A stretch of DNA of 64,000 bases from Aporrectodea caliginosa (lineage: Eukaryota > Annelida > Clitellata > Crassiclitellata > Lumbricidae), in assembly GCA_020284085.1 (NCBI GenBank), contig JACEVL010000005.1, positions 308,501-372,500 on the forward strand, given 5' to 3'. The notes under the pieces were generated by a model. It worked only from the letters and a program-made list of their open reading frames with translations. It had not been told where the DNA came from and did no database searches. The position numbers and the translations under genes were made by a program. How positions within the stretch are numbered: the stretch's first letter is position 1; the number at the start of each line of letters is the position of its first letter. Positions 33,795 through 45,255 of the stretch are shown here, piece by piece.

Positions 33795-34925
33795 ACAATA
33801 CAATACAATACAATTAGACATTTATAACGCGCTTTAACAAGACAAGTCTTGCACGAGGAGCGCGTTGCGCTGTGTTCTTAGTCACTATAGTATAATGAGA
33901 ATAGATAAGTTTTTAATTTTTGATTTAAAATTGAGTAGCAGATGAACATTGACGGATTGTAGCTGGAAGACTGTTCCATTCCCTAGGTCCCGAGACAGCA
34001 AAAGAAGTGATTTCCAAACTTCCTCTTGGTGCGAAGAACGGTAAGAGTCTCCTCGCGTGGCCGATCTGAGTCCTTTAGGATTTGAAGCAGAGCATGGCAC
34101 GACCATGGATGTCATATATGAAGGGGAGGTTCCAGAATGGATATGATACATGAGGAGGGAGATTTTGAAAGCGATACGGGCGCGAATGGGAAGCCAGTGT
34201 AGTTGTTGAAGAGATGTGTGATGTGATCTCTAGGGCCAAGACCTTTTATTAGGGCGAGCAGCAGTGTGCAGAACAGATGTGAGGGGTTGAAGTGTCGACG
34301 TTGGGAGGCCAGATAGGACGGAATTACAGTAGTCAGATGCGAGAGATGACAAGGGCTTGAGTAAGAATACGGAGGCAGGTTTCATCCAGGCAACGCTTCA
34401 ACTTGTCTGATTCGGCGAAGGTGGAAATAGCAGGCTCTGGCAATGGCGGAAATGTGTTGAGTCATGCTTAGATTGCAGTCTAACAAAACTCCAAGATAGC
34501 AAACCACTTCTGAAGGTGGAACAGAACAACTTGAGTCGAGGTTAAGTATTTTCAATGATTTATCTTCTTCATCCTGACTGATCTGGACGGTCAAACCAAA
34601 TGAGTTCTGTTTTTCGTAGTATTTAGTTTCAAACGCATAGAAGCACACCAGGATTCGATATTTCGGGTGCATGCTACGATTTTGGTTGGATGTTTCCAAT
34701 GCTTCTTCCATAGAGCTTTTTACGTAGAGTTGGATGTCGTCAGCATATAGATGGATCATAAGACCATGTTGCGAGGCAATGTTGACAATATTGGAGGTGT
34801 ATAGGATGAGCAGTAGCAGACCTAGGATGGATCCTTGTGGTACGCCGAAGAGGACCTTGGAAAGTTTTTGATGAGTGTCCACCAAATTTCACACTGTGTG
34901 ATCTTGAGGAAAGGAACCAGGCAAT
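33795..34925 (-). mobile_element. 5'-truncated LINE with reverse transcriptase palm
   Basis: Minus-strand frame 34885-34382 shows GVPQGSILG and YADDIQLYV, the conserved core of non-LTR reverse transcriptases, then [18 protein letters not shown]. The frame then breaks by indels but continues in other frames to about 33890 (thumb and C-terminal region). The 3' end is a repeated ATTGT tail at 33795-33815. The clade is probably CR1/L2/Rex-like. It is dead: truncated and frameshifted. Confidence 0.88.
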
Positions 34926-34995
34926 CCACTGAATCGCTAAGTCAGTAATACCGAATTGATCTTGTTGGATTTTTACATCAGCTCTTTGGCAAATT

Positions 34996-35560
34996 ATGAT
35001 TCATTCATTACAGAGATTTACATAGCGCCCCCTTCACTCAAGATTATCTACTTAGGAGCGCACCCGACCCAACTCCGAAGTCCGAACAGTCTTGAAGTTA
35101 GAATAGAACGAATGATCTTAAGGGCTCTCGGCATAGGCGTAAGCTTAGTGCCAAAGGAAGCCCATTCCAGATTGCAGGCCGACAACAGAAAAAGCACGGC
35201 GCTGCAGAATAGAAGTCCGCGACCGCGAGCCAAGAACCTCAGCCTGCCTAGAAGAGCGAGGAGAACATTTGGTGCTGGATGCTGAGGGTGGTGCTCCTGT
35301 AGATAAACAGAGACCACATCAGCGCCAGACCAAGGAAGAGATCCCGTAAGCGATCCACTGTGGGAAGGGAAGCCAATGCAAGACATCCCGCATATAGTCA
35401 GTAACATGGAGGAATCTTGGGATGCAACCAATATAGCGTGCCGCCGATAGTAAGACCCGAACCAAGCACCCAACCCGAGTCGTCGGAAAACCCACGCAGA
35501 ATCGCACGCAAGTAAGCATATTCTTTATTAAACCGGTTGCAGGAGAGCTGGCCATGCAGG
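34996..35560 (-). mobile_element. LINE 3' fragment with (ATGA)n tail
   Basis: Overlapping minus-strand frames give DYMRDVLHWLPFPQWIAYG, SAACNLEW-like SACNLEWASFGTKLTPMPR and SRLFGLRSWVGCAPK, then a 3' tail with 'gggggcgctatgtaaatc' and 'aatgaatgaatc'. It is frameshifted and 5' truncated. This tail family matches the 'gcgctatataaa' elements in the TEKT3 introns. Confidence 0.78.
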
Positions 35561-36124
35561 TAGCTCATTTGGAATCAACGGACTTATGCAATGGGCTTTG
35601 CGTGGACCAGATGACATTAGTTTACGATGGTTTAAACTAGTGTCGGTCTGTGATCGAAATTTCAGAAGTGTCACGAAATTTGCAGTCTTTCACTATGACC
35701 GCGAAGGGAAATGTTTTGCTGACCGTGCAATAACGAAATCTGCACAATAGAAATTCAACGAATAATAGTAATCTAGATTGTCCAAATGTAATCTAAATGG
35801 TTAAAAAATGTTGAGAGCGGTTAAAATCTTTATGCAGTTGCGTAATGGGGGACTCTGTGAGCAGTTCCTTTAAGCGGCGATAGGCGTCGCCAGTATGTGA
35901 TGTGGTCAAACTTTAGACAACTTTAGCGTAAATAAACCATAGACATCATATATTAAATGTAAGATGTCTATGAAATAAACCTACCGCACAACAGAGCACA
36001 CATTTTACCTAGAGTAGCCAAACGACATCCCATACTGGCGCCACCTATAGCAGCCATTTTTACAGAGTCCCCCATTGCGTAATGCTTGTACAGTTACGCG
36101 CATGAGTTCAGTTGCGATGCTGTA

Positions 36125-36600
36125 GGCTATAACCCTTTGCCAGACGCGATCGGTTCTCTTGCACAGTCACTATCCTCAGTAACAAGTGAACCTAGGTAGG
36201 CATACGTATCATCCTTATCCTTCCCAAGACTATTCTTAGTATGATTTTACTTGCATGTGATACCAAAGCAATTGTTCTGTAGTTCATGCATTGCCTGAGG
36301 TCACCCTTCTTTGGGATGGTGACAAAGGTAGAATCAGTCCAGTCCTCTGGCCACTCTCCAGTTTCCCATAGTGGCATATATATTATATATAGTGCCGCAC
36401 AGATTCGATGCATTTTTTCAAGCACTGTCTTACCGCCGGATTTAAATAACTCTGCTGGACGTTGTCGGGGCCTGCGCTCGTACCACTAGCAATTTGGCCA
36501 ATTGCTTTGGCCATTTCTGACTTTTGTGGTGGTGGTTCTCGTTCATAGCTTAGTTCGATTTCCTTCATCTTTGTATCATTATACAAATCTTCACAGTATT
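36125..36600 (-). mobile_element. Non-LTR retrotransposon fragment, N-terminal reverse transcriptase part
   Basis: Minus-strand frames contain KAIGQIASGTSAGPDNV, ETGEWPEDWTDSTFVTIPKK and NYRTIALVSHASKIILRI, typical RT fingers. After a deletion the text resumes with AYLGSLVTEDSDCA. This joins logically to the C-terminal part at 27055-26535, about 9 kb away on the same strand. Confidence 0.8.
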
Positions 36601-37529
36601 CTCGTCAACGTTCTGCAATTTTCTCTCTGTTGGTGACATATTCTCCATCTTCCAATTGTATGCAGTGTAATTTAGGTATACTGCCTTTAAAATATTATGA
36701 AGTATGATTGAACTCGTCTGAAAAATAAATATTCCTTAGTTTTAAGTTAATTCATTGTATCATAATTGCAATTGTAATCGCAAATTTATATAGCCCCACT
36801 TCAAATGGAACTCAGAAGAGTCAACCTGACAACACGGAACCGCAGTCAAATCTTCTAGTTTAAAACACGAAACAGTGGCAAATAAAGACTAAGGAGTTCA
36901 AGTCACAGTCTGGAGAGAAACAAACCCCCAGATCATCAGAATATTCCAGACGATCAAGGTCGGAATCACTGAGGAAGTCAGTCCAGTAATGGCTACCAAC
37001 GATGGCCACCTCGCAAGCTGCGATTTTATACATCGCCTTCAGCTCATCTACAATCAGAAACACAACAGAGAAGTTATTGGAATTGCAATTTCTTCAGATA
37101 ATTTACTTTAGGGAACAATAGTTGAAATTTTTCTCAAAGATATAATTTCACATGATAGTGAACCAGCATGGGCCTAGTATAAAGCAACACGCTCAGACAT
37201 GGGAGGATCGAGAGGCAAGGTCCAGCCACGGCTAGACCTTCACGTCCAAATAAGTAAGCCAGTCTATTTCTAATCATACCTTTATTCGGGATAAACAAGA
37301 ATCAAAATTGTGCCCAGACTGGACAGCAATGGTGCATGTGTAGGCTACTCTGCCTATAATATCATTTCACACATTACCAAATAAATTGAACACCACAATC
37401 AACTGCCTTCGCTACCTTTATGCAATATAAAAATCCAGATACAATATTGCACAAAACGTAGTTTAAAATCCTCAGCTATATTATCTTGCCCATCTTTTAA
37501 AAATAAATGCAAAACGTAAAGCACCTGCG

Positions 37530-38045
37530 CAGATAATCAGCTCAGAGATGTTAAGCTATTTCGCAATGTTGTTGTTTACTAATTTATCATATGCCTACCT
37601 ATCTCTTAGAAATAATTGCAAATAGTCAAGCACCTGCACAGATAATCAGTTCCGAGATTTTCAGATATTTGACAATGTTGCTGCTAACGAATTTATCATG
37701 CCGATCTTTTAAAAAGATACAAAGCGTAAAGCACCTGCGCAGATAATCAGCTGAGAGATGTTCAGATATTTGACAATGTTGCTGTTAACTAATTTATCAT
37801 GCCGATCTTTTAAAAAGATACAAAGCGTAAAGCACCTGCGCAGATAATCAGCTGAGAGATGTTCAGATATTTGACAATGTTGCTGTTAACTAATTTATCA
37901 TGCCGATCTTTTAAAAAGATACAAAGCGTAAAGCACCTGCGCAGATAATCAGCTGAGAGATGTTCAGGTATTTCGAAATGTTGCTGTTAACTAATTTATC
38001 ATGCCTATCTTTACAAAACAAATGTAAAAGTCAAGCACCTGCGGA
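37530..38045 (-). repeat. 101-bp tandem copies of the MINPP1 exon 1 donor region
   Basis: The word 'gcacctgcgcagataatcagc' or a variant starts near 37531, 37630, 37731, 37832, 37933 and 38035. Each ~101-bp unit copies the last part of MINPP1-A exon 1 and its GT donor (CGCAG|GTGC on minus). Copy B has one extra unit at about 54003-54112, so duplication began before the modules separated. Confidence 0.8.
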
Positions 38046-38903
38046 GATAGTAAGCTCAGAGATCTTCAGATATCTGGCAATGTTCCTGTTGAGTTCGTCC
38101 AGAGTCATATTTCTAAAGAGATACTCTTCCCGGAAAGCTGTCTTGTTTTTACGTATACTTCCTTCATGTACTTTGGACACAAGGCAAAGAAACGCAGTAA
38201 ATCATCTTTCGTTTCTATTGGCCTGGATCCCTTGACACCCAGGCTCTCATCAAAGCCCTCGCTGAAGTTCATGCAGCTTCCTTTGGCTCTTGGTGAGCTG
38301 CTTGCAACAAAAGACACGTCTTCATATGCGGCAGAAGAAAATAACTCGACAAATCTCTTGGCGACTCGAGATCCCAGGCTCCGCTGTTCCTTGGTCCCAG
38401 GGATCGCTAGCTCTTTATCCCTCGTTTTTGGCAGGTCTCTTGTTAGGACAGTATCTAACTGATCAACAAGAGAAGATTTTACACCTCGTCTCCGAAAGTG
38501 ACGCGTAATTCCAGTTGTCGTTTCAACATCATTTGCTCCTGGATAGCGAATTCCATGCCTCATCAGCGCTATTACTTGGACCAATTGACAGTTCTGATCT
38601 TTTGCCAAACCATCGGCACTAAGTGAAGACTTAGTGGAAGCATCATATGTATTCTTTGATCCATATTTGTTCAGGACGACTGCATCTGTTACAATGATCA
38701 AAGCATGAGTCCAGAGCAGGAATGCAACTAGAAAGGCACCCATGGTTGCAGCTACCACTTTTCCAAAGTCTGCGTCTTCAGTTCAGCCACACAACTTCAC
38801 TAAAAATTCAAGAGAAGAAACTGGCGATAACTGAACAATCTGAATGCTCACTCTAAACTTACTAAAGTAAACTTGATACCTATCTCGAAGGACGTGTTAA
38901 ATC

Positions 38904-38987
38904 GAAGAAGAGAAAGAAGAGGAAGAAGAAGAGGACGAAGAAGAAGAAGAAGAAGAAGAAGAAGAAAAAGAAGAAGAAGAAGAACAA

Positions 38988-39049
<62 letters not shown>

Positions 39050-39412
39050 GAGAAGAAGAGGAAGAGGAAGAAGAAGAAGAAGAAGAAGAAGAAGAAGAAG
39101 AAGAAGAAGAAAGAAGAAGAAGAAGAAGAAGAAGAAGAAGAGCAGTCCCTTAAAATAGCCCTGAGGTAGCCATTGGTATGAAGTGCTAGCAACTTCATTT
39201 TCTTAGCTTAGGAGGGCGGGTGGCCTGTCCTCTCCCTCGCCGTCTCATCTTCCCACCAAAAATGTGCAGTCTGTGTACGCCTGTACGGTGGTCATTAGCC
39301 TATAGCTGAGTTGGAGCAGAACTCGAACCAACTTTCCCTCTGGCAGGGATTTGACCCCCCGACCTCTCAATTTCCAATCCAGCGCGCTAACCACTGCATT
39401 ATCGAGCACCCC
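38904..39412 (-). mobile_element. tRNA-derived SINE with expanded (GAA)n tail
   Basis: On the minus strand a tRNA-like head (39412 downward; 'ggtcggggggtcaaatccc' carries the B box) leads to a body shared with 48091-48399 and ends in a CTT-rich tail expanded to about 240 bp (38904-39145). The flanks are TTAAATC at 38897-38903 and 39413-39419. It lies just upstream of MINPP1-A. Confidence 0.75.
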
Positions 39413-39419
39413 TTAAATC

Positions 39420-41129
39420 AGAATTTGTGTCATGTAAATATGAATCCAGAGGCTAATAAAGACGAAACTTTCTGCAACAGTAGCAGTCGGGCATTAGGCC
39501 TATTATCTTGTGTTCGTGACAAGCACAATAATATCATACAATCCTCAAATAATTGTAACTAAGTTGGTTATGCTACTGGACTATTAACTTTGAGAACGAG
39601 AGTTCAACATTCCATCTAGTGCTGAAATTTTTGTATTTCCAATAGCATAGTTGGGGAACTAAAAACACAGTGATGCGTAATTAAGAGTTTGGAAGTAATT
39701 AATTAGAAATAGTATTAGTTCGAATTTCATAAAAAGCAAAATAGGGCCGTTTCCAGGGCTTTATTAGGTCAGATTGTTGCCGTTTCAGTTCCGCATTTTC
39801 AAACTCCTACTAGTTTGGCGTGCAATCTATTTCAAAAAATATTTCAAATAACGACGAAACTCAAACTTCAATGGTCTTCTTCCAATTTCTTCGGATTACT
39901 GTGGAAAATGTCTTTATTTATGAGAAATCTAAGTTGCACTTTGGAACTAGGCCTATAATGAGTCCTAAAGTATAGTCTTCAGGCCTATTTCTTTACTCAT
40001 TAATTGTAACATATTCTGCAACACCAATTGCTCGCTTTATTGATGATGACGTTGCAGGAACATGATGCTTCAGATGCAGTTGGAAAACGCTGAGAAATTT
40101 CATATTATTTTCTTACCAGAAGATAAGCGCATTATTGCCAAAACAGGCACCTTCCAATTAGTTTTACTTTACTGATGGATTCTTTTATGTACTGACATTT
40201 TTCGTAAAAACATTTCATAGCTAAAGGCAATTCTTCTATGAAAGTTCTTTCAAAGATGTCATAAAAAAACTAAAAACTAAAAATATTGGTTGATGTTTAT
40301 TACTATTAGTCACAATGAAAGTATCCAGCAAAAAGTAAGCAAGGAGATATGTAGGCAAGCTAATTATGAAGCCTATTACGAAAATTTAATTAGAATTAGG
40401 CAACTTTTAATTAGAATTAGTAAACTTTTGTTAACTAATTAATTAGAATTAGCCACCAAAATAAGTAGCCTAATTTAGCTAATTAATTGGTTTCTAATAA
40501 TTTATTAGCTAGGCCTACCCGTCTCTTCTGAAAGTGAGTGCACCTGCGCTGGCTTACTGTAGAACTCTGGGTAGCATATTTGAACTGGCCTGTATGACCC
40601 ATGAAATCTTTATCGCAAGCAATCCCACCTACCTTCAACCACTAGTCTCTCGATCCTTACAACCCTGCTCTCAACCTCTTCGGGTATTGGTCCTAGTGGA
40701 GGCACGATGCCGATCTATCATGGGCTCTCGTTCATTGCACACCCTCGAAGTTTCTGTTTAACGACGTTCTGTCGTAACGAAGACAATTAGCGCTGACCTC
40801 CTACGTCATCCAAGCTTGGGACTGGCATCACTCGAGCACGTCAGTGGCGAAGTTATAAAGACAACGCTCACGAGCACGCGGTTTTTCCAGGCGATCACCT
40901 CTGGATATACCACGTGCCGTTTATCTTAAACGACATCTTTAAAACTAATACAAAGCTTAACCAAATAACTTAAAACTGAAGACACTGAAGCCAAATTATT
41001 ATTAACTATAGGCCAACTTCTCCAGATTAATAATACATATAATCGAGATGAAATCACTAAGAAACTCGATTATATTCCGAAACGATTTACTATCATAACT
41101 TATAAGGGCGACTTCGACAGGTCGAACAT
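39420..41129. other. Gene-free stretch
   Basis: AT-rich sequence with no supported exon. Around 40380-40510 the word 'taattagaattag' is repeated several times. Confidence 0.5.
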
Positions 41130-41560
41130 CAAAAGGGCATCAAAAGATTCATTTCATCAATCCCACTTCTATTTAGGGAAAAATTATTTTCATCAATCCG
41201 ACTTCTGTTTAGCAAGAATTCTTTTCATCAGCCCAACCTGTATTCGACCAACGCTGAAACCTGAAGCCCATCCATTGGCGAATAATTTACGACGCCAAAC
41301 TAAACTTTTACCGAAGCTGGATTGATGGAAATAATATTGTTTCAGTAATTAGAAGCTGGATTAATTAAACTAAGTCATGCTTCAATAAAAGCTGGATCGA
41401 TTAGGTTTTTGCTCAATTAGAAGTGGGATTGACGAAGATAATTCTTTGTTTAAATAGAAGTTGGATTGATGACAATAATTCTCGCTTAAACAGAAGTTCG
41501 ATTGATGACAAGATTTCTACCTTAACTGGAAGCTGGATTGATGACAGTTATGGACATCGC
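41130..41560 (+). repeat. Degenerate minisatellite of ~37-bp 'agctggattgatga' units
   Basis: Repeated words such as 'gaagctggattgatga' and 'ttcatcaatccaacttc' in both orientations. The same degenerate unit occurs at 57830-58095, in both cases upstream of a tektin fragment, so it may mark the left edge shared by modules B and C. Confidence 0.6.
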
Positions 41561-41674
41561 AACCAGCACATTTTAATGAGTTGTGTATCTAAATACACAA
41601 CTTTCGACTTCAATTACTATTTCAGGAATATTACAAGATTTCAATTGTTTCAGTTATTAGGCCTATACGATTTA

Positions 41675-42293
41675 GGTTCTAGGACGATTGGTCATAGGAC
41701 GATTGGTCATAGGACGATTGGTCATAGGACGATTGGTCATACGGATCATTGGTCATAGGACGATTGGTCATAGGACGATTGGTCATAGGGCCTACCGGTC
41801 ATAGGTCCTATCGGCGATGGGACTATCGAAGGCTATCGAAGGCTAAAACAAAGAAGTTTTTAAAACATGAAAACTATTTTCTTGATTGGCACTGATTGTA
41901 TTTGTCTGAAAACGATCAATGTCCCTAATTGATGCCTTTCATACTAGAGTTGCATACGGGTAAAACGTGTACTATTTCGACCAAATGTTAAGTTCTTTGA
42001 AGTGAGTTGATCCCTGTAAGTATTACCCTAATAAGTGTCTTGATTGGCACTGATTGTATTTGTCTAAAAACGATGTATGCCTCGGTGCGTTAAGCTTAAT
42101 AGCCTATAACTAAGAATGTCCATAACTAAGGACTACAACGAATTATGTCGGTTTATTAGCGGCATATGACCAATCGTCCTATGACCAATCGTCCATATGA
42201 CCAATCGTCCGTATGACCAATCGTCCGATGACCAATCGTCCTATGACCAATCGTCCTATGACCAATCGTCTTATGACCAATCGTCCGGATACC
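41675..42293. mobile_element. 619-bp foldback-like element with 15-bp unit arms and 8-bp target duplication
   Basis: Both arms are tandem copies of a 15-bp unit (tcataggacgattgg), inverted relative to each other (about 41680-41790 and 42165-42290). Ends are GGTTCTAGG and CCGGATACC. Flanks are identical 8-mers ACGATTTA (41667-41674, 42294-42301). The middle 370 bp is unique with no transposase. Confidence 0.8.
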
Positions 42294-43125
42294 ACGATTT
42301 AAACCTATTGGTCGCCTTTTTGATAGCGCGCCCTTTTCATTCCGCGCCCTTTTGATCAACGCCCTTATAGATATTTGCCGTTTTGATAGTTGCCCTTTCG
42401 AAATCGCCCTTGTGATAGGATACCTTCTGAAACACGCGTTAACATCAAGACCTGCTCAAAGAAAATAACCCGACAATGCTAACATAATGCATCTAACGGG
42501 TAATGTATAACACTTAGCAATTATTTCTACAGCAGCACAGCAGTTCAAGCTGATGAGAAAATTGTAAGAATTAGCTGTAGCGATCTACCTAAACGATGTG
42601 TATTCCTCCTTTGAAGCTCCGCCAGTCGAATGCCGGTGCCTCTGCAGATGCTCGGGATATATAAAATATTATGCGTAGGCCCTCTTTACAGTCTTCAGCG
42701 GCAACAAACTTAGGCCCTATAGGCATTGAGCAAAGCTGCACGAGCAGCAACGACAGAAACAGACACTGGAAGCATACGTATTGGTCTACGTAGGCCTATT
42801 GTGACATTCGAAACAAATGACATACACGCCTACTTCAGTTGCTATCATACTGCAGTCTGCAGAAGAGTAGGCCTTTTGTTGCTAATATGATTATTTGTAT
42901 CACAGACGTCCATACCTATACGGGCAGACAAGACATAATTCGCAAAGAGAATGTTTGGGTTGAGAGGAACACGTAGGCCTACTAGGCCTAATAGTGAAAT
43001 TGTACTTTTATGTCAAAGAAGTCTGAAAATCACCAAGAATCAGAATTATAATTTACGGCAATGAACGATAATAATAATAATAAAATTTGTACAGTTAGCC
43101 ATGAACTGTTCTTTAATGTCTATAG

Positions 43126-44102
43126 CCTGAACAGAACAGCGCACCACGATCTCGAGGTATCATTTAAAATCCGCGCAATTAAAATCCGCGCAATTGAAAT
43201 CCGCGCAATTAAAATCCGCGCAATTAAAATCCGCGCATTTAAAATCCGCGAGTAGTTCTTTTCCGCGCATGATCATATGATCATATCAGTTTATTTATAA
43301 ATTAAATCTTATAGGTGTTTATAAAGTAACTCTTGTAGAAGTTCTAAAACGTTCTCAAAACGAAAAGTTCATAATGTTCTGGCTAAGTTCTAAAACGTTT
43401 TAAGACGAAAAGTTCCTAATGTTCTGGCTATTTTCGAAAACGAATATGAGCCTATCGAGAACTATGTTCTGGCTATTTTAGAAAACGAATAGGGCCTATC
43501 CAGAACTACACTTGTAGCTGTAAATTATGAGCAATCGCTCGAAGATATTGCAACACAAGACGGTGCGCGTAATCTGTGAAGACTGAAGATGGCTTTGATA
43601 CGGGCGGCGGTGTCTTTGTAGATACGTCGGCCCTGAGGACGTTGCTGGCCAGCGATGTACTGCTCAATTTTTAAGTCGTTAACGCTCTGTTCTTACTGCA
43701 GAGCCTCAATAAATTTCCAGATGGATGGATGATTGGCACCAAGTTGTTCACTAAAACCTCTGTCCCACCCTTCGACACTTCAAATAATTCGGTTCACTTT
43801 GAAGTGCACATGTTTGTTTGAGTCTTATACTTTTAGAATCGCGCGGATATGATCATGCGCGGATGCGATCGGCGCGGATTTTATGCTTTGGCTTAGAATC
43901 GCGCGGATATGATCATGCGCGGGTTTTTATCGGCGCGGATTTTAATTGCGCGGATTTTAATTGCGCGGAATTTAAAGTAAACCCGATCTGGAGAAGAATA
44001 ATGGAGCTGACAAGTTCATAGCACTGAATGTGGACAACATCTGCTACCAGATGAGGAACACCTCGTTCACTACCACGATGGCATCGAGCGCATCGACAAC
44101 AA
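43126..44102 (+). pseudogene. TEKT3 exon 4 copy, split by a transposon
   Basis: 43126-43155 and 43984-44102 match TEKT3 exon 4 (20823-20966): acceptor 'tctatag', then LNRTAHHDLE, and after the insertion codons for DKFIALNVDNICYQMRNTS. A 7-base deletion after the NTS codons shifts the frame. The 828 bp in between is an inverted-repeat element with a 9-bp target duplicate. Flanking bases resemble TEKT3 introns 3 and 4. It cannot code. Confidence 0.9.
43156..43983. mobile_element. 828-bp inverted-repeat element inserted in the exon 4 copy
   Basis: Inverted ends run 40 bp with few mismatches: GGTATCATTTAAAATCCGCG and the complement of the right end, GGTTTACTTTAAATTCCGCG, followed by 15-bp units (aaaatccgcgcaatt) repeated in each arm. 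The flanks are CGATCTCGA (43147-43155) and CGATCTGGA (43984-43992), a 9-bp duplication of exon sequence with one change. A 9-bp duplication with long inverted ends fits Mutator-like elements; the interior has no recognised transposase. Confidence 0.82.
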
Positions 44103-44124
44103 GTTGGCACAGCTAGGCTATATT

Positions 44125-44827
44125 TCGTCGCCTGAGAATTATCCTCGCGTATCTCCATTTTCCAAAATTCCGAGATAATCGAGGTTGAAGTTTGGGCCGT
44201 ATTTTGCGGAAAAATAAGAAATTCGATGCAATAAGGAGGGCATTATCAAATTACAGTTCACACACAGACGTCATATTAAAACATAAACATTGCATAAAGA
44301 CTCTGCATTTAAAAAATTAACGATTAGAGCTGTTTTTCAGAAATTTAAGAAAATTTTGTATAAAATGGATTTACAAATATTACGAACCATCCTACGGAAA
44401 ACAAAGACATGAAATGATTAAATCAAGCAACGATCAATTATTAGAGAGTGTTTTCGTTAAAATATTCATGGATATAGTCCGGATTTTTAAATTAAACACT
44501 TTTAATTGTCTGGATATGCGACACTTTAATCGAGCTAAGCGCACAGGTTTATACTGTTGTATCTCCTGCTCGTCCAATCAACGACGAGCTTTCTCTGGAC
44601 ATACAACAACATACACTGCTACACCACGAATGCTGTGTGGAGATACGATAAAATCTGTCCGAAAACAGGACATACGACAGTATATTTTGTTGAATATCTT
44701 TAAAACGACCTGTCGTATCTCTTAGCCATTGAAACTGAAGAAAGATCCAAAAATTCTGCTACAAATCAACTCTAAACTGCTTTTCGAAAAAAAGTGGAGA
44801 TACGACAAGATAATTCTCAGGCGACGA
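44125..44827. mobile_element. 703-bp inverted-repeat element next to the exon 4 copy
   Basis: The ends TCGTCGCCTGAGAATTATC and its complement form an inverted repeat of about 33 bp extending to 'gtatctcca'. It interrupts the duplicated TEKT3 intron 4 sequence, which resumes after the element ('gtttcttcacaaaacaactg', then 'attacaactaccattgtc'). No clear target duplication was seen. The 103-codon frame inside has no known motif. Confidence 0.7.
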
Positions 44828-45255
44828 TTTCTCAATGGACGTTTCTTCACAAAACAACTGAAGCATTAAAACAATTCTATAAGTCTTAAGATTACAACTA
44901 CCATTGTCTTTGTAACTGTGGCGAAATCGCCTTTATTTCAGTTAACCATGATTTTACATGGACTGTGAGATTGAATAGGATTAGTGTACTTTTATGATTC
45001 GACTACTTAAGTGAGTAATTAAGTAAATTTCTAGTTAGTGAGTTCAATTTCTTAGAAACGCCCATGTAATTTACAGAGTAAGATAATTCGATTGGCACCG
45101 GTTCAAATTGGTCGTAGGTGAACCGGTGGTTAGTAGGCCTATAGTCAAGATTGATCGGTAAAGTGTTCAATTGCACCGCCATGTAGAATATTGTGCTTAT
45201 AGAACATTCTTTTTGAACCAATTTAGAGTACTGGTTATATAAGGGCCACTTTTCA

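Noticed and set aside
38848..39198. Poly-Arg/Lys and poly-Leu/Phe frames
   Set aside because: Generated by the GAA-rich tail of a SINE.
44414..44725. 103-codon plus-strand frame inside the 703-bp element as a gene
   Set aside because: No recognisable domain, and the mirrored words show that it lies within a non-autonomous element.
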